A DNA stretch of 64,000 bases from Planctomycetota bacterium (GTDB taxonomy: Bacteria; Planctomycetota; Phycisphaerae; Phycisphaerales; UBA1924). The position numbers and the translations under genes are program-made. Positions 33,980-43,507 of this stretch are shown here, piece after piece (within the stretch, counting starts at the first letter, position 1; every line of letters starts with the position of its first letter). The stretch spans positions 172,555 to 236,554 of the forward strand of contig JAGWZK010000003.1 of NCBI GenBank assembly GCA_018968885.1. The letters run 5' to 3'. The notes under the pieces were generated by a model. That model worked only from the letters and a program-made list of their open reading frames with translations. It ran no database searches and was not told the origin of the DNA.

Positions 33980-34380
33980 GCCCCGCCTCGATCCAAACCA
34001 TCCTTGTTGTCATCGCCATCGAACTCGGCGGGCTCGATGATGGAGGACATCGAACCCACGCTGGACGACATCATCGGATCTCGCCCGAATGCCAAGATCT
34101 GGTCGCGCTTGAATTCCGCCCGTTCCTTGTGGGTGGTCAGGCACACGGCTCTCTTGTCCTTGTCCACCGTGCACGCGATCTTGTACGCCTGCACCTCATC
34201 CATGGCAAAGAGCTGCATCATCATCGCCATGACGTATTCGTAGGTGTGGTGATCATCATCCAGCAGCACGACATTCCACGGTACGGGTTGCTTGCTGCGT
34301 GTCTCTTCGGCCACGGCGGTGCGCGTCTGCGTTTGCGTGGATGGAGGGGGCGGTGCTGGTGCGTCGTGTTCATCACTCAT
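33976..34380 (-). CDS. clpS: ATP-dependent Clp protease adaptor ClpS
   Basis: Delivers N-degron substrates to ClpAP/ClpCP; 134 aa. The N-terminal 30 residues are a disordered, Pro/Thr-rich extension. The core (about 32-105) has WNVVLLDDDHHTYEYVMAMM, the Asp-rich strand that forms the N-end pocket, and AYKIACTVDKDKRAVCLTTHKE. The C-terminal 25 residues are acidic and unusual in length. It is coupled at both ends: the trpE stop overlaps its ATG, and its own stop overlaps the dehydrogenase ATG. Confidence 0.93.
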   Translation of the reverse strand: MSDEHDAPAPPPPSTQTQTRTAVAEETRSKQPVPWNVVLLDDDHHTYEYVMAMMMQLFAMDEVQAYKIACTVDKDKRAVCLTTHKERAEFKRDQILAFGRDPMMSSSVGSMSSIIEPAEFDGDDNKDGLDRGGA

Positions 34381-36047
34381 GAAGTCACCTCATGCTGACT
34401 CGCGAAGGCCGCCTCGGCCACGTCAATCGCCCTTGCCAACGCCGCGGCTTTGTTCACGGTTTCCTGATACTCATCCTCGGCGACCGAATCGGCGACAATG
34501 CCGCCAGAGGCCTGCAGGTGATACACCCACTGCCCCCCCTCGCGAGCAGCCATTGGCACCACGATTGTTCGCAGGGCCAGCGCGATATCCATCTGCCCAT
34601 CCAACCCAACATACCCCATGCCGCCGCCATATGGGCCGCGCCGCACCGGCTCCAATTCATCGATGATCTGCATGGCCCGCACTTTGGGCGCTCCTGAGAT
34701 GGTGCCAACCGGCAAAGCCGCACCCAACGCATCCCAGCAATCTTGACCGCTGCGCAGCGTGCCGGTGACAGTGCTGGAGATGTGCATCACGTGGCTGTAG
34801 CGCTCGACCTCCATGATGGTGGGAAGATCGACCGTGCCGGGATCGCTCACCTTGCCGACATCGTTGCGACCAAGATCAACCAGCATGATGTGCTCGGCCC
34901 GCTCCTTGGGATCCGCGAGCAGTTCCTGCTCAAGCGCTGCATCCTCCGCAATCGTGGTTCCACGCCGGCGCGTTCCCGCCAACGGTCGATTCGTCACTTG
35001 CATGCCAGCATTGGTCGCCCTCACGCGGCACAGTATCTCCGGACTGCTCGCCACCAGAATGCAACCCGACGCCTGCAAATACACCATGTACGGGCTGGGG
35101 TTCACCACACGCAGCGCGCGATACACATCAAAGGGGTCCACGACCGATCGTCGTTCAAAGCGTTGTCCCAGTACCACTTGAAAGACATCGCCAGCACGGA
35201 TGAACTCCTTGGCCCTGGCGAGCATCTGCCCGTGCTGCTCGCGAGACATATTGCTCTGCACCGTTCCACGTGGCGGAGCCGGATTCATAACGCCAGCGGG
35301 AAGCGGGCGCGAGTGACGTTGTACTTGCTCACACGTCTGGTTGAGTTTTGTGAGTGCCCGCCCCACCGCCTCGTCGATGTCGTCGCTGGCGCGGGCAAGG
35401 ACCAACTGCACGATGTAGACCAACTTATCAACATGATCGAAGACCACCACGCCGTCATACAGGCCGAAGCTGAGTTCCGGCAAATTCCGATCATCTCGCG
35501 GCGGGTGATTCAGCGAATCCGGCTCAACTGATCTCACGCTGTCGTACGCCGCGTACCCGACCCAGCCACCCAGAAAGGTCGCTGGCATTGCGGCATCACG
35601 GCTCATCTCCGGGCGAACCAGCGTCAAACCCGCGCTGATGCGGCGGACCAGATCGAGAGGGGCCTCGCCACTCTTGGGCGTGCACGAGGTCAGCCGCGCC
35701 GGGTCGTGAACCACGCTCGTCACCTGACCAGCACCTGTCCCCTCGCGCTTGGCCGAGACCATCAACACCGGATGGGCGCCCAAAATCGAGTGCCGCCCCT
35801 GCCGCTCTCCTCCTTCGACGGATTCGAAGAGGAAGGAAGGTGCCTCGCGCTGGTCCTGGCTGACCAAGCGGCGATAAGCCAAGACGGGCGTCAATTGGTC
35901 GGCAAGCAATCGCACCATCACGGGGACCGCGACGGTCTGGCCCGGGTGAGCTGCGCGGGCCTGAGCGATGTCGGCAACCACGCGCTCGGCACCGGGCAAA
36001 GCCAAGTGCCACACATTGATTGAAGTGGATTCCTGCGCAGCAGCCAT
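34377..36047 (-). CDS. trpE: Anthranilate synthase component I
   Basis: Chorismate to anthranilate, first step of tryptophan synthesis; 556 aa from ATG 36047 (36086 or 36098 are alternatives; no good RBS). The N-terminal feedback domain contains QLTPVLAYRRLVSQD and APSFLFESVEGGERQGRHSI (split here), with the Trp-sensing FLFES element. The catalytic domain has VVLGQRFE, PSPYMVYLQASGCILVASSPE, PLAGTRRRG, HIMLVDLGRNDVG and GTISGAPKVRAMQIID. All are typical of active TrpE. No trpG lies in the window. It lies between nuoN and clpS in the minus-strand block. Confidence 0.95.
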   Translation of the reverse strand: MAAAQESTSINVWHLALPGAERVVADIAQARAAHPGQTVAVPVMVRLLADQLTPVLAYRRLVSQDQREAPSFLFESVEGGERQGRHSILGAHPVLMVSAKREGTGAGQVTSVVHDPARLTSCTPKSGEAPLDLVRRISAGLTLVRPEMSRDAAMPATFLGGWVGYAAYDSVRSVEPDSLNHPPRDDRNLPELSFGLYDGVVVFDHVDKLVYIVQLVLARASDDIDEAVGRALTKLNQTCEQVQRHSRPLPAGVMNPAPPRGTVQSNMSREQHGQMLARAKEFIRAGDVFQVVLGQRFERRSVVDPFDVYRALRVVNPSPYMVYLQASGCILVASSPEILCRVRATNAGMQVTNRPLAGTRRRGTTIAEDAALEQELLADPKERAEHIMLVDLGRNDVGKVSDPGTVDLPTIMEVERYSHVMHISSTVTGTLRSGQDCWDALGAALPVGTISGAPKVRAMQIIDELEPVRRGPYGGGMGYVGLDGQMDIALALRTIVVPMAAREGGQWVYHLQASGGIVADSVAEDEYQETVNKAAALARAIDVAEAAFASQHEVTS

Positions 36048-36112
36048 GCGATCAATGGTAGCGAAGCCACGCGCAGCTTTGCGCATGGGCCGCGTCACGT
36101 CATTCAGTTCAT

Positions 36113-37819
36113 TCAGTTCGCTGGCGCGACGACCGCCCCTGCTCCGTTCGCCGGGCGGCCCCCGTCTTCAACGCTTGTTAACTTGGGCTTGAAGGGCTGC
36201 AGTCTGTCCATGCCGTTGACGCGGGAGTCGACGTATCCCGCCTTGGCGGAGATATCCATGAGCTGGCTTCCAGCCAGTGCCAGCACCACAGCGGCACTTG
36301 CTGAGAGTGCCGCGGCAAATGTGCGCGATGTGCGGGGGTGAAGGTCGTAACTCTCGGAGGGGACCGCCCCCGGCGTTTCAGCCAGGAATGGCATGGCGGC
36401 CAGACGCAGGTAGTAATACGCGCCGATCGCCGAATTCAGTCCCAGGATGATGACCAGGGCGACTTCGCCGGCGGAAATTCCCGCCGTGAACAGCGGCACC
36501 TTGCCAAAGAAGCCGAGCAAAGGAGGGAAGCCCAGGAGCGCGAGCGAACCGATCACCATCATGCCCGCCAAAGCTGGGCGACGCTTCCACAATCCACGCA
36601 GGTCGTCGAGTGTCTCGGGCTCGGTGGGTTCATCGTCGCTGCGCGCGGGCTTTTCGAGTGATGCGACCACGGCCAGGGGCGCGACATTCATCACGCCGTA
36701 CACCAGGAGATAGAACATGACGGCGGAAACGCCACTGGTGGCAAAGGTGTTGTTGCCGGGACCGACGATCACACCGACGAGCATGTAACCGGAGTGGGCG
36801 ATGGAGGAATAGGCGAGCATGCGCTTGATGCTGGCCTGCATCACCGCCAACACATTGCCGACGGTCATCGTCATCGCCGCGATCACCCACAGGAGAACTC
36901 GAATGGGCTCGGGCAAGGCCGTGCCGCCAACACCCTGCACACCCACGGCGGGCATCAGCGCCGTCTCACCACCGGGGACATATTGCCAGCCGATGGTGGC
37001 GCAAAGGAGGAGAATAGAGATGAATCCAGCGGTCTTGGGGACAAAGGCCAGCATCGCCGTCACCGGCGCGGCAGCACCCTCATACACATCGGCGGTGTAG
37101 AAGTGCATCGGCACCGAAGCGATCTTGAAACCCAGTCCCACCAACGCCATCACGAGGCCTGCCAACGCGATGCCGTTGATGCCGTTCTGCACAAATGAGG
37201 CGTGAATGGCGTTCAGGTTTGTCGTGCCCGTGCCACCGTAGATGAATGCGAAGCCGAAGAGGAAAATCGACGCCCCGAGCGCACCCAGGAAGAAATACTT
37301 GACACCCGCTTCGCGGCTCTTATTCGCGCTCGTGGACAACGTCACCATGATGTATGTGGGAAGACTGGTGAGTTCGAGGGCCAGAAAGAGCCAGATGAGG
37401 TCATCGGCCGAGGCGCAAAGCATCAGGCCAGTCAGCGAAAAGAGATAGAAGGCGTAAAACTCAGCACGATTCGTACGGAGAGGATCAAACGCCCGCTTGC
37501 CGCGAGCGATCAAACCCTCTTCCTGACGATCGACCGTACCGGCCAGCAGCAGCAGCAGAACCAGTCCCACCACGCTGATCAGCACCTTGGCAAAGATCGG
37601 CATGTTGGGCAAAAGCGTCTGTCCGGCGATAGAGACTGCCGATTCGCCCCAGGGGGTCGTGTACGCCGCGAGAACGCCTGCAGCGACGATGAAGATGCCG
37701 CAGATCGGCGAGCACAGGCGGCGCACCGCCGGGTTGTGCGACAAGCCCATCACCATCACGATGCACGTGCCGATGAAGAGAGCGATCTCAGGCCACAGAT
37801 ATGCCAGACGTTCCATCAT
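36113..37819 (-). CDS. nuoN: NADH-quinone oxidoreductase subunit N
   Basis: Antiporter-like proton-pumping subunit of respiratory complex I; 568 aa with about 14 predicted helices. Conserved stretches: FYAFYLFSLTGLMLCASADDLIWLFLALELTSLP (shown across helices; the Glu of LALELTS is a key pump residue), VALVGLGFKIASVPMHFYTADVYEGA with the essential Lys, and MLAYSSIAHSGYMLVG. A short cytosolic loop (EKPARSDDEPTEPETLDD) is charged. The ATG overlaps the nuoM stop by four bases. It is last of the nuo genes here. Confidence 0.93.
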   Translation of the reverse strand: MMERLAYLWPEIALFIGTCIVMVMGLSHNPAVRRLCSPICGIFIVAAGVLAAYTTPWGESAVSIAGQTLLPNMPIFAKVLISVVGLVLLLLLAGTVDRQEEGLIARGKRAFDPLRTNRAEFYAFYLFSLTGLMLCASADDLIWLFLALELTSLPTYIMVTLSTSANKSREAGVKYFFLGALGASIFLFGFAFIYGGTGTTNLNAIHASFVQNGINGIALAGLVMALVGLGFKIASVPMHFYTADVYEGAAAPVTAMLAFVPKTAGFISILLLCATIGWQYVPGGETALMPAVGVQGVGGTALPEPIRVLLWVIAAMTMTVGNVLAVMQASIKRMLAYSSIAHSGYMLVGVIVGPGNNTFATSGVSAVMFYLLVYGVMNVAPLAVVASLEKPARSDDEPTEPETLDDLRGLWKRRPALAGMMVIGSLALLGFPPLLGFFGKVPLFTAGISAGEVALVIILGLNSAIGAYYYLRLAAMPFLAETPGAVPSESYDLHPRTSRTFAAALSASAAVVLALAGSQLMDISAKAGYVDSRVNGMDRLQPFKPKLTSVEDGGRPANGAGAVVAPAN

Positions 37820-39627
37820 CGCCCTGCCTCCTGCATACCGGCATTCTGCACCATGATCCTGCTATCAATCGTCGAAGCCGACGGCCTTCCCGAACCCTCA
37901 TTTGGCTTGGTTGCGGGGGGCACCGGCACCAGCGGCGTTGTGCTGCCCATGCGGGTGCGGTCGCGCTCGATCAACTTCTCTTCCAGCACCTTAACCTGGC
38001 TATCAATCGCCAAGTCCATGCTGCTGGTCAAAATCTTTGGATACACACCCAGGGCCAGGCACAAGAAGGCGAGGGGTGCCAGAATCGCGATCTCACGCCC
38101 GCACAGATCGGTGGGGAGCACCGAATGATGCCCGTGATCGTCGTGCTTTTCCGCCTCAGCCGTGTGTGACCCCTTCGAGTCGTCATGACCGTGGCCATGC
38201 CCATCATCGGCTTTGAATCCCGGTGGCAGGACCAACGGGCCCCACACCACGCGACCGACCATGTACAAGAGGTACATCGCAGCGATGATCATGCCGGTGC
38301 CGGCGATCAGCGTGAGCCACGGGCCCAGATCGCCGCGCGTTCCGTATGACGCCATGCTGGTGGTGGTCGAGCCCCACAAGCCGTGGCCCCAGCGGCTGTC
38401 GGCCTGGAAGCTCCCGATCAGGCACAGGAACTCCGGCACAAACCCGTTCAAGCCCGGCAAGCCCACGCTGGCCATGGCAAAGAAGACCATGAAGGTCGAC
38501 CACACTGGCATCCGCGCTGCAAGGCCACCGAGCTCCGCCATGTTGCGCGTGTGGAACCGCTCATAGATCATGCCGATGCAGAGGAAGAGCGCGCCCGTCG
38601 ACAGACCGTGGTTGATCATGTACAGCACGCTGCCGGTGATACCGGTCTGATTCAGCGCGACAAGGCCAAGCACGCAGAAGCCCAAGTGGGCGACGGACGA
38701 GTAGGCCACCAGCTTTTTCACATCGCGCTGCACCCAGCAGATCAGGCCGCCGTAAATGATGCCGACGACGCAGAGAATCGCGATGGTCTGCGCGTGTTCG
38801 GCCATGGCTCCCGGGACGTACCCGAGGGCAAAGCGGTACAGGCCGTAGGTGCCAAGCTTCAGCAAGGTACCTGCCAGCACTACCGAGCCCGCAGTGGGTG
38901 CCTCGGTGTGGGCCAGAGGCAGCCAAGTATGCACCGGGAAGAGCGGCACCTTTACCGCAAAGCCGGCCATCAGCGCCAACAGCACCCACCCTTGCGTAGA
39001 CAAGGGCAAGTTACGCGCCGTGGCGGCAAGGGTGTCAATGTCAAAATTCCACACCCCATCATGCTTGAGGGAATGCTGCCATGCCACATACACCAAGCCA
39101 GCCAGCGTGATCAGCGAACCAGTGAACGTGTAAAGAAAGAACTTGATCGCCGCCTTGGCCCGATTGGTGGAGCCGTACAGCGAGATCAGGATGAACATGG
39201 GGATCAGCGTGAACTCAAAGCAGATGTAGAAGAGAACCAGATCTCTCGCACAAAAGACGCCCGTGATCGCGGCTTGCAGAATCAGAAGCCAGGCATAGAA
39301 AGTCTTGGGACGATCGGTGATCGCAGTAAAGCTCGCTGCGACGCAGATCGGCCCAAGCAGCACCGTCAGCCCAAGCAGCGCCAGCGACACCCCGTCGATG
39401 CCCACCGCAAACTTGACACCCAGCGTCGGCAGCCAGGCATACTCCACACCACCCTGCATCGTGCCGTTGTTGGCAAAATCAAACCCGGCCACGATCGGAA
39501 TAAAGAGGGCAACGGCAATCGAGGTCGCCGCCAGGGCCACACGCTTGGCGGCGTGAGCCGGCGAACCCGCGATCAACGCGGCACCCAACAGGGGTATGGC
39601 AAGCAATCCGAGCAGAAACATCAGCAC
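37816..39627 (-). CDS. nuoM: NADH-quinone oxidoreductase subunit M
   Basis: Antiporter-like subunit of complex I; 603 aa. Conserved: VLFYICFEFTLIPMFILI with the key Glu, AGFAVKVPLFPVHTWLPLAH (Lys and the HTWLP element), MIKKLVAYSSVAHLGF-type sequence written VKKLVAYSSVAHLGFCV, and LPGLNGFVPEFL. Between two late helices is a His-rich loop (about residues 470-505, DGHGHGHDDSKGSH and HDDHGHHS), which standard NuoM lacks. The C-terminus is extended by a charged tail. It overlaps nuoN. Confidence 0.93.
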   Translation of the reverse strand: MLMFLLGLLAIPLLGAALIAGSPAHAAKRVALAATSIAVALFIPIVAGFDFANNGTMQGGVEYAWLPTLGVKFAVGIDGVSLALLGLTVLLGPICVAASFTAITDRPKTFYAWLLILQAAITGVFCARDLVLFYICFEFTLIPMFILISLYGSTNRAKAAIKFFLYTFTGSLITLAGLVYVAWQHSLKHDGVWNFDIDTLAATARNLPLSTQGWVLLALMAGFAVKVPLFPVHTWLPLAHTEAPTAGSVVLAGTLLKLGTYGLYRFALGYVPGAMAEHAQTIAILCVVGIIYGGLICWVQRDVKKLVAYSSVAHLGFCVLGLVALNQTGITGSVLYMINHGLSTGALFLCIGMIYERFHTRNMAELGGLAARMPVWSTFMVFFAMASVGLPGLNGFVPEFLCLIGSFQADSRWGHGLWGSTTTSMASYGTRGDLGPWLTLIAGTGMIIAAMYLLYMVGRVVWGPLVLPPGFKADDGHGHGHDDSKGSHTAEAEKHDDHGHHSVLPTDLCGREIAILAPLAFLCLALGVYPKILTSSMDLAIDSQVKVLEEKLIERDRTRMGSTTPLVPVPPATKPNEGSGRPSASTIDSRIMVQNAGMQEAGR

Positions 39628-39661
39628 ACCCTTCTCTGCCGAACCAACTCGGCAAGTCGAA

Positions 39662-41911
39662 TCACATCAGAACCACAATCACCACCACCGCCATCACGGC
39701 TAATCCGCCCGCCATGCCCACCGCATAGGTGTGCATCTCGCCGGATTGTGCCGGACGCAATGAGCCGCCCAAGCCGCGCGGCGTCCAACCAAAGAAATCC
39801 ACCAAACCGTCAATCACCAGTTTGTCAAACCAGTGGAAGATTTGTGCCAGCGCCAGCAAAGGCATCCGCACGATCGCGTTGTAGAACTCATCCACATACC
39901 ACTTGTTCTGTGCCCACTTGGCAATCGGTCCAAACGCGGGAAGGAGCGCATCCGCCTTGCTCGTCGCGGCAGTCGTCCGCCCCTGATAGTGCAACACAAA
40001 CGCCACAGCAATGCCAATCAATCCAACGATCGACGACACCACCATCATCGCCTTGTGGGCATCAAATCCGAAGAACTTGGTGTGTAAGTCACCCTTGGCG
40101 GCGATCAGGTACGCCGCCTTCTCATTGAACTGTGCGCTTGACGCACCCACCATGTCCTTCACCCAGCCACCGTGGTTGAGCGCAACCAGCGGCACAATCA
40201 CGAACGCAGCAACTGCCAGCGTCGCCAGCACCGTGTTGATCGCCCAACCCGGAGCGTGAGGATGGAACCCGTGCTTGCCAGAAGTCTGGTGACCTTCGTC
40301 GTGGCCGTCCGCATGGCCGTGACCATGATCATGGCCGTGGTCGTCGCCGTGGTGTTCATCACCCGGCTCGTAGTGCTTCGGGCCGACAAACACGCGGAAG
40401 TACACACGGAAGGTGTAATACGCCGTCAGGCCAGCCGTCAGCAGCAGAATCCAGCCGATCGCCTGCATCTGCGAATTGGCAAACGCCTCGCCAAGAATCA
40501 TGTCCTTGGACCAGAAGCCCGCCGTGATGATCGGGAAGCCAGCCAGGTTCAGACACCCGACCAGCATCGCGATTCCCACCACGCGCCATCCCGGCATGCT
40601 CCCCACGCCCGAGAGTTTGCGCAAGTCGAGCTGCCCGGCAAAGCCGTGCATCACCGCACCACACGCCAGGAAGAGCATCGCCTTGAAGAACGCATGGGTA
40701 AACACATGTGCCGCGCCGCCCACGCTGGTGAGCACCGCAAGCCCGGCAAACATGTAGCCAAGCTGGCTCACGGTCGAATACGCCATGATCCGCTTGATAT
40801 CAAACTGCGCCATACCAATCGTCGCGGCAAGCAGCGCGGTCAGCGCCCCTACCCACGCCACGATCGGCAACGCATACTCGCTCATCAGGAACAGGGGATA
40901 TGTCCTGGCAATCAGGAAGACACCCGCAGTCACCATCGTCGCCGCGTGAATCAGGGCCGACACCGGGGTCGGGCCTTCCATCGCGTCCGGCAACCACACA
41001 TACAGGGGCAGCTGCGCACTCTTGCCGAATGCGCCGATCATCAGGCACAGCGGAATGAACTGCGCGATCAGCGGAATCTGATCCAATTGCCCCGCCGCGA
41101 GCGAAGCCATGTATGGAGCGCACTTCTCAAAGATCACCTTGTACTCAACCGAGCCAAAGTGCACGTAGCACAGCATGATGCCCAGCGCGAGGCCGAGGTC
41201 ACCGATGCGGTTGAGAATAAACGCCTTCTTGGCCGCCGCCACCGCGCTGGGCTTCTTGTAGAAGTATCCGATCAAGAGATACGAACACAGACCCACGCCT
41301 TCCCAGCCCAGGTACAACAACACCAGGTTGTCGGCCATCACCAGACAAGCCATGCTGAAGACGAACAAGCTGAACGCCGCGAAGAAGCGGTTGTACCCCT
41401 GCCCGACATCGTGGCTCATGTACTCGCTGGCATAGAGCGCGATCAGCGTCGCCAGACCAGTCACAAACAGCATCCACAGACAAGTCAGCGAATCCACGTA
41501 CAAGCCAAAGTTCGCAATGAACGAGCGGCTCTGCACCACACTGTCCACCATCTGGCGATAGTCCAGGCGGATCCACTCAAATCCCTGGATGATCCACGCT
41601 GTGCCCGCTGGCTGACCATGATGCTGCAGATACAACGCCAACGTCACCAGAAACGAACCCGCCAGGCACAGCACCGTCAGAAACGCTGGCAGTTTGGTCT
41701 TCACGCGACCCATCGCGCACAGTCCGCACAGGATGCACGCCAGCAGTGGCAGAGCCACCACCAGCAAGCCAAACATCGGGCCCGCGGCAAAGGTCTGCGC
41801 CACCGGACCACTCGCGTGTCCCGCGGCATGGCCCGCCTCATCTGAAACAGCCAACGCCGCACCCGAAAGTGCGTGCATCAGACCGTGTGTATTCGTCAGC
41901 AGAGTCATCAT
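39662..41911 (-). CDS. nuoL: NADH-quinone oxidoreductase subunit L
   Basis: Largest antiporter-like subunit of complex I; 749 aa. Conserved: YSMACLVMADNLVLLYLGWEGVGLCSYLLIG (in part; Glu of GWEG), FGKSAQLPLYVWLPDAMEGPTPVSALIHAATMV (in part; Lys and the PVSALIHAATM element), and MAYSTVSQLGYMF. A His/Asp-rich loop (encoded around 40258-40376; HHGDDHGHDHGHGHADGH) interrupts the late helices. The long amphipathic helix and last membrane segment are present near the C-terminus (NAIVRMPLLALAQIFHWFDK, then MAVVVIVVLM). Confidence 0.94.
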   Translation of the reverse strand: MMTLLTNTHGLMHALSGAALAVSDEAGHAAGHASGPVAQTFAAGPMFGLLVVALPLLACILCGLCAMGRVKTKLPAFLTVLCLAGSFLVTLALYLQHHGQPAGTAWIIQGFEWIRLDYRQMVDSVVQSRSFIANFGLYVDSLTCLWMLFVTGLATLIALYASEYMSHDVGQGYNRFFAAFSLFVFSMACLVMADNLVLLYLGWEGVGLCSYLLIGYFYKKPSAVAAAKKAFILNRIGDLGLALGIMLCYVHFGSVEYKVIFEKCAPYMASLAAGQLDQIPLIAQFIPLCLMIGAFGKSAQLPLYVWLPDAMEGPTPVSALIHAATMVTAGVFLIARTYPLFLMSEYALPIVAWVGALTALLAATIGMAQFDIKRIMAYSTVSQLGYMFAGLAVLTSVGGAAHVFTHAFFKAMLFLACGAVMHGFAGQLDLRKLSGVGSMPGWRVVGIAMLVGCLNLAGFPIITAGFWSKDMILGEAFANSQMQAIGWILLLTAGLTAYYTFRVYFRVFVGPKHYEPGDEHHGDDHGHDHGHGHADGHDEGHQTSGKHGFHPHAPGWAINTVLATLAVAAFVIVPLVALNHGGWVKDMVGASSAQFNEKAAYLIAAKGDLHTKFFGFDAHKAMMVVSSIVGLIGIAVAFVLHYQGRTTAATSKADALLPAFGPIAKWAQNKWYVDEFYNAIVRMPLLALAQIFHWFDKLVIDGLVDFFGWTPRGLGGSLRPAQSGEMHTYAVGMAGGLAVMAVVVIVVLM

Positions 41912-41977
41912 CGAAATTCAGACCTTCCTGCAAGCAACCCAAGTCACTTCCAACTGTCTCGAACCAACCACGTCCGT

Positions 41978-42364
41978 TCAGCCCTTCAATTCCGTCCACT
42001 CCTCCGCATCCAGCGATTCCTTCTTGCGGAAGAGCAGCACCACCAGAGCCAGCGCCATCGCTGCCTCCGCCGCTGCCACGGTGATCAACACAATCGTGAA
42101 TGTCTCACCCGTGTGATTCAGGTGATAGCGAGAGAACGCAATCAGCGCCACTCCCGCCGCCTGAAACATCAGGTCCGTGCACAGAAACATGATGATCAGG
42201 TTGCGCCGGGTCAGAAACCCAATCAACCCGATCACGAACATCACGCACGCCACAAACAGATAGTGGGCCAGATGCACATCGCTCATCGCAGCAGGGGGCG
42301 CGGCTTGCGCCAGCACCGACCCCATCAACCCGCTCCCCATCATCATCATGTCGCCGATCGCCAT
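41978..42364 (-). CDS. nuoK: NADH-quinone oxidoreductase subunit K
   Basis: Small three-helix membrane subunit of complex I; 128 aa. The start at 42364 is supported by GGAGAGGACT just upstream. That gives about 26 extra N-terminal residues (Met/Gly-rich) before the conserved core, which begins near HLAHYLFVACVMFVIGLIGF. The two essential membrane Glu residues can be placed within the helix-2/3 region (a candidate is VAAAEAAMALALVVLLFR). RNLIIMFLCTDLMFQA replaces the more usual RNxIxxLMxxELM, with Asp where Glu is common. Confidence 0.92.
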   Translation of the reverse strand: MAIGDMMMMGSGLMGSVLAQAAPPAAMSDVHLAHYLFVACVMFVIGLIGFLTRRNLIIMFLCTDLMFQAAGVALIAFSRYHLNHTGETFTIVLITVAAAEAAMALALVVLLFRKKESLDAEEWTELKG

Positions 42365-42388
42365 AGTCCTCTCCGGGTCGGGTTCGAT

Positions 42389-43342
42389 TTACAGACGCGC
42401 GGTCTCTTCACGCAGGCGGCGCGATTGCGCCACCTTCTGATCCTCATCAAATTGCACTTGCTTGCGACTGAGCACCACGGCGCCCAACATCGCCATCAGC
42501 AGCACCACACCCGCGATCTCGATGATCCCCGGATGATCCTTCAGTAAGGTGAATCCCAATCCCTCGACATTCTCAACCTCGAGGCTCTTGGGCCACTTGC
42601 TTCCCGCGCTCGCCGCGGAAACTTCGACAACCGTCCCATCCGCCTTGCGCACATTCGCAACCTGCGACTTGCCACTGAAGACTTCAACCTTGTCACCGCT
42701 GGCAATCACACCCGCATCGATCAAGGCCCGCTCGGCCTTGCCAGGCAGGCGATCAATCACCGCAGCCGACTGCGCAATATTTGCGCCAGGACCCATCTCC
42801 TTGACGCCTCTGAACGTCAGCGTCAGCAGTGCCGCCAGCAGCACAAAGCAAGCGACCGTGGATATCACTGGCTCTCGCGACTCTGTGTCATACGCCGCAA
42901 GCCCTTCCTCGGCGCTTTCTTTGCCAGACTGGCTCGCCAGCATGATCACAAACAGATATGTAATAAGGATGGCACCCGCATACACGATAACGAGGGCAAA
43001 CGCCATGAATTCGGATGCCAGAATCAGAAACAGCCCCGCCGTCGCCAGAATGGTCAGCGTGAAATACAACGCCGCGTACACCGGCTTGGGATGTGTCACC
43101 ATCCGGAGGCCCGACGCGATCGCCGCGATGCCAAAGACGTAAAAGAAAGGATTGACCAGTCCGGCCCCATCACCCACCGCCCTGACCCCGAGCATCAGGA
43201 TCACCAATCCCGCGGCGGTTCCGGCGATGATTCCGCCCAAAACCTGCGGATTCACGCCCCGCCTTGGCAAGGCCAGACTCACGCCGACGGCACCCAGCGC
43301 CACCAGCGAATACAGCACAAAGGGGTTGAGAAAAAGGTTCAA
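42389..43342 (-). CDS. nuoJ: NADH-quinone oxidoreductase subunit J, enlarged
   Basis: Membrane subunit of complex I; 317 aa from a TTG start at 43342, chosen because AGGGGA precedes it and the protein then opens directly in a membrane helix. NuoJ is usually 170-220 aa. The core is recognisable: ALYFTLTILATAGLFLILAS, EFMAFALVIVYAGAILITYLFVIML and the final helix HPGIIEIAGVVLLMAMLGAVVL (in part). Two things enlarge it: extra membrane segments at the N-terminus and a hydrophilic insert of about 85 residues before the last helix (VIDRLPGKAERALIDAGVI and on). It is the first gene of the nuo block, with nuoA-I not adjacent. Confidence 0.88.
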   Translation of the reverse strand: MNLFLNPFVLYSLVALGAVGVSLALPRRGVNPQVLGGIIAGTAAGLVILMLGVRAVGDGAGLVNPFFYVFGIAAIASGLRMVTHPKPVYAALYFTLTILATAGLFLILASEFMAFALVIVYAGAILITYLFVIMLASQSGKESAEEGLAAYDTESREPVISTVACFVLLAALLTLTFRGVKEMGPGANIAQSAAVIDRLPGKAERALIDAGVIASGDKVEVFSGKSQVANVRKADGTVVEVSAASAGSKWPKSLEVENVEGLGFTLLKDHPGIIEIAGVVLLMAMLGAVVLSRKQVQFDEDQKVAQSRRLREETARL

Positions 43343-43507
43343 CCGATCCCCTTCCGAGGGACCAACCCGGCAACACACCACCTCACGCCGCCAAGGCGCG
43401 CAAGTGGACCCGTGTTCCCGGACCGGGAATGAGCCGGGAGGATAGTTGCAACCGGTTCCCCCTTCAACCGCGCCCCTCGGCCGCAATCTCTGAACCCATC
43501 CACCGTT

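Noticed and set aside
38383..41845. Long plus-strand open frames opposite nuoL and nuoM (up to 581 codons)
   Set aside because: Composition is His/Gln/Arg-rich, as expected for the complement of membrane-protein codons; the minus-strand nuo genes account for the region.
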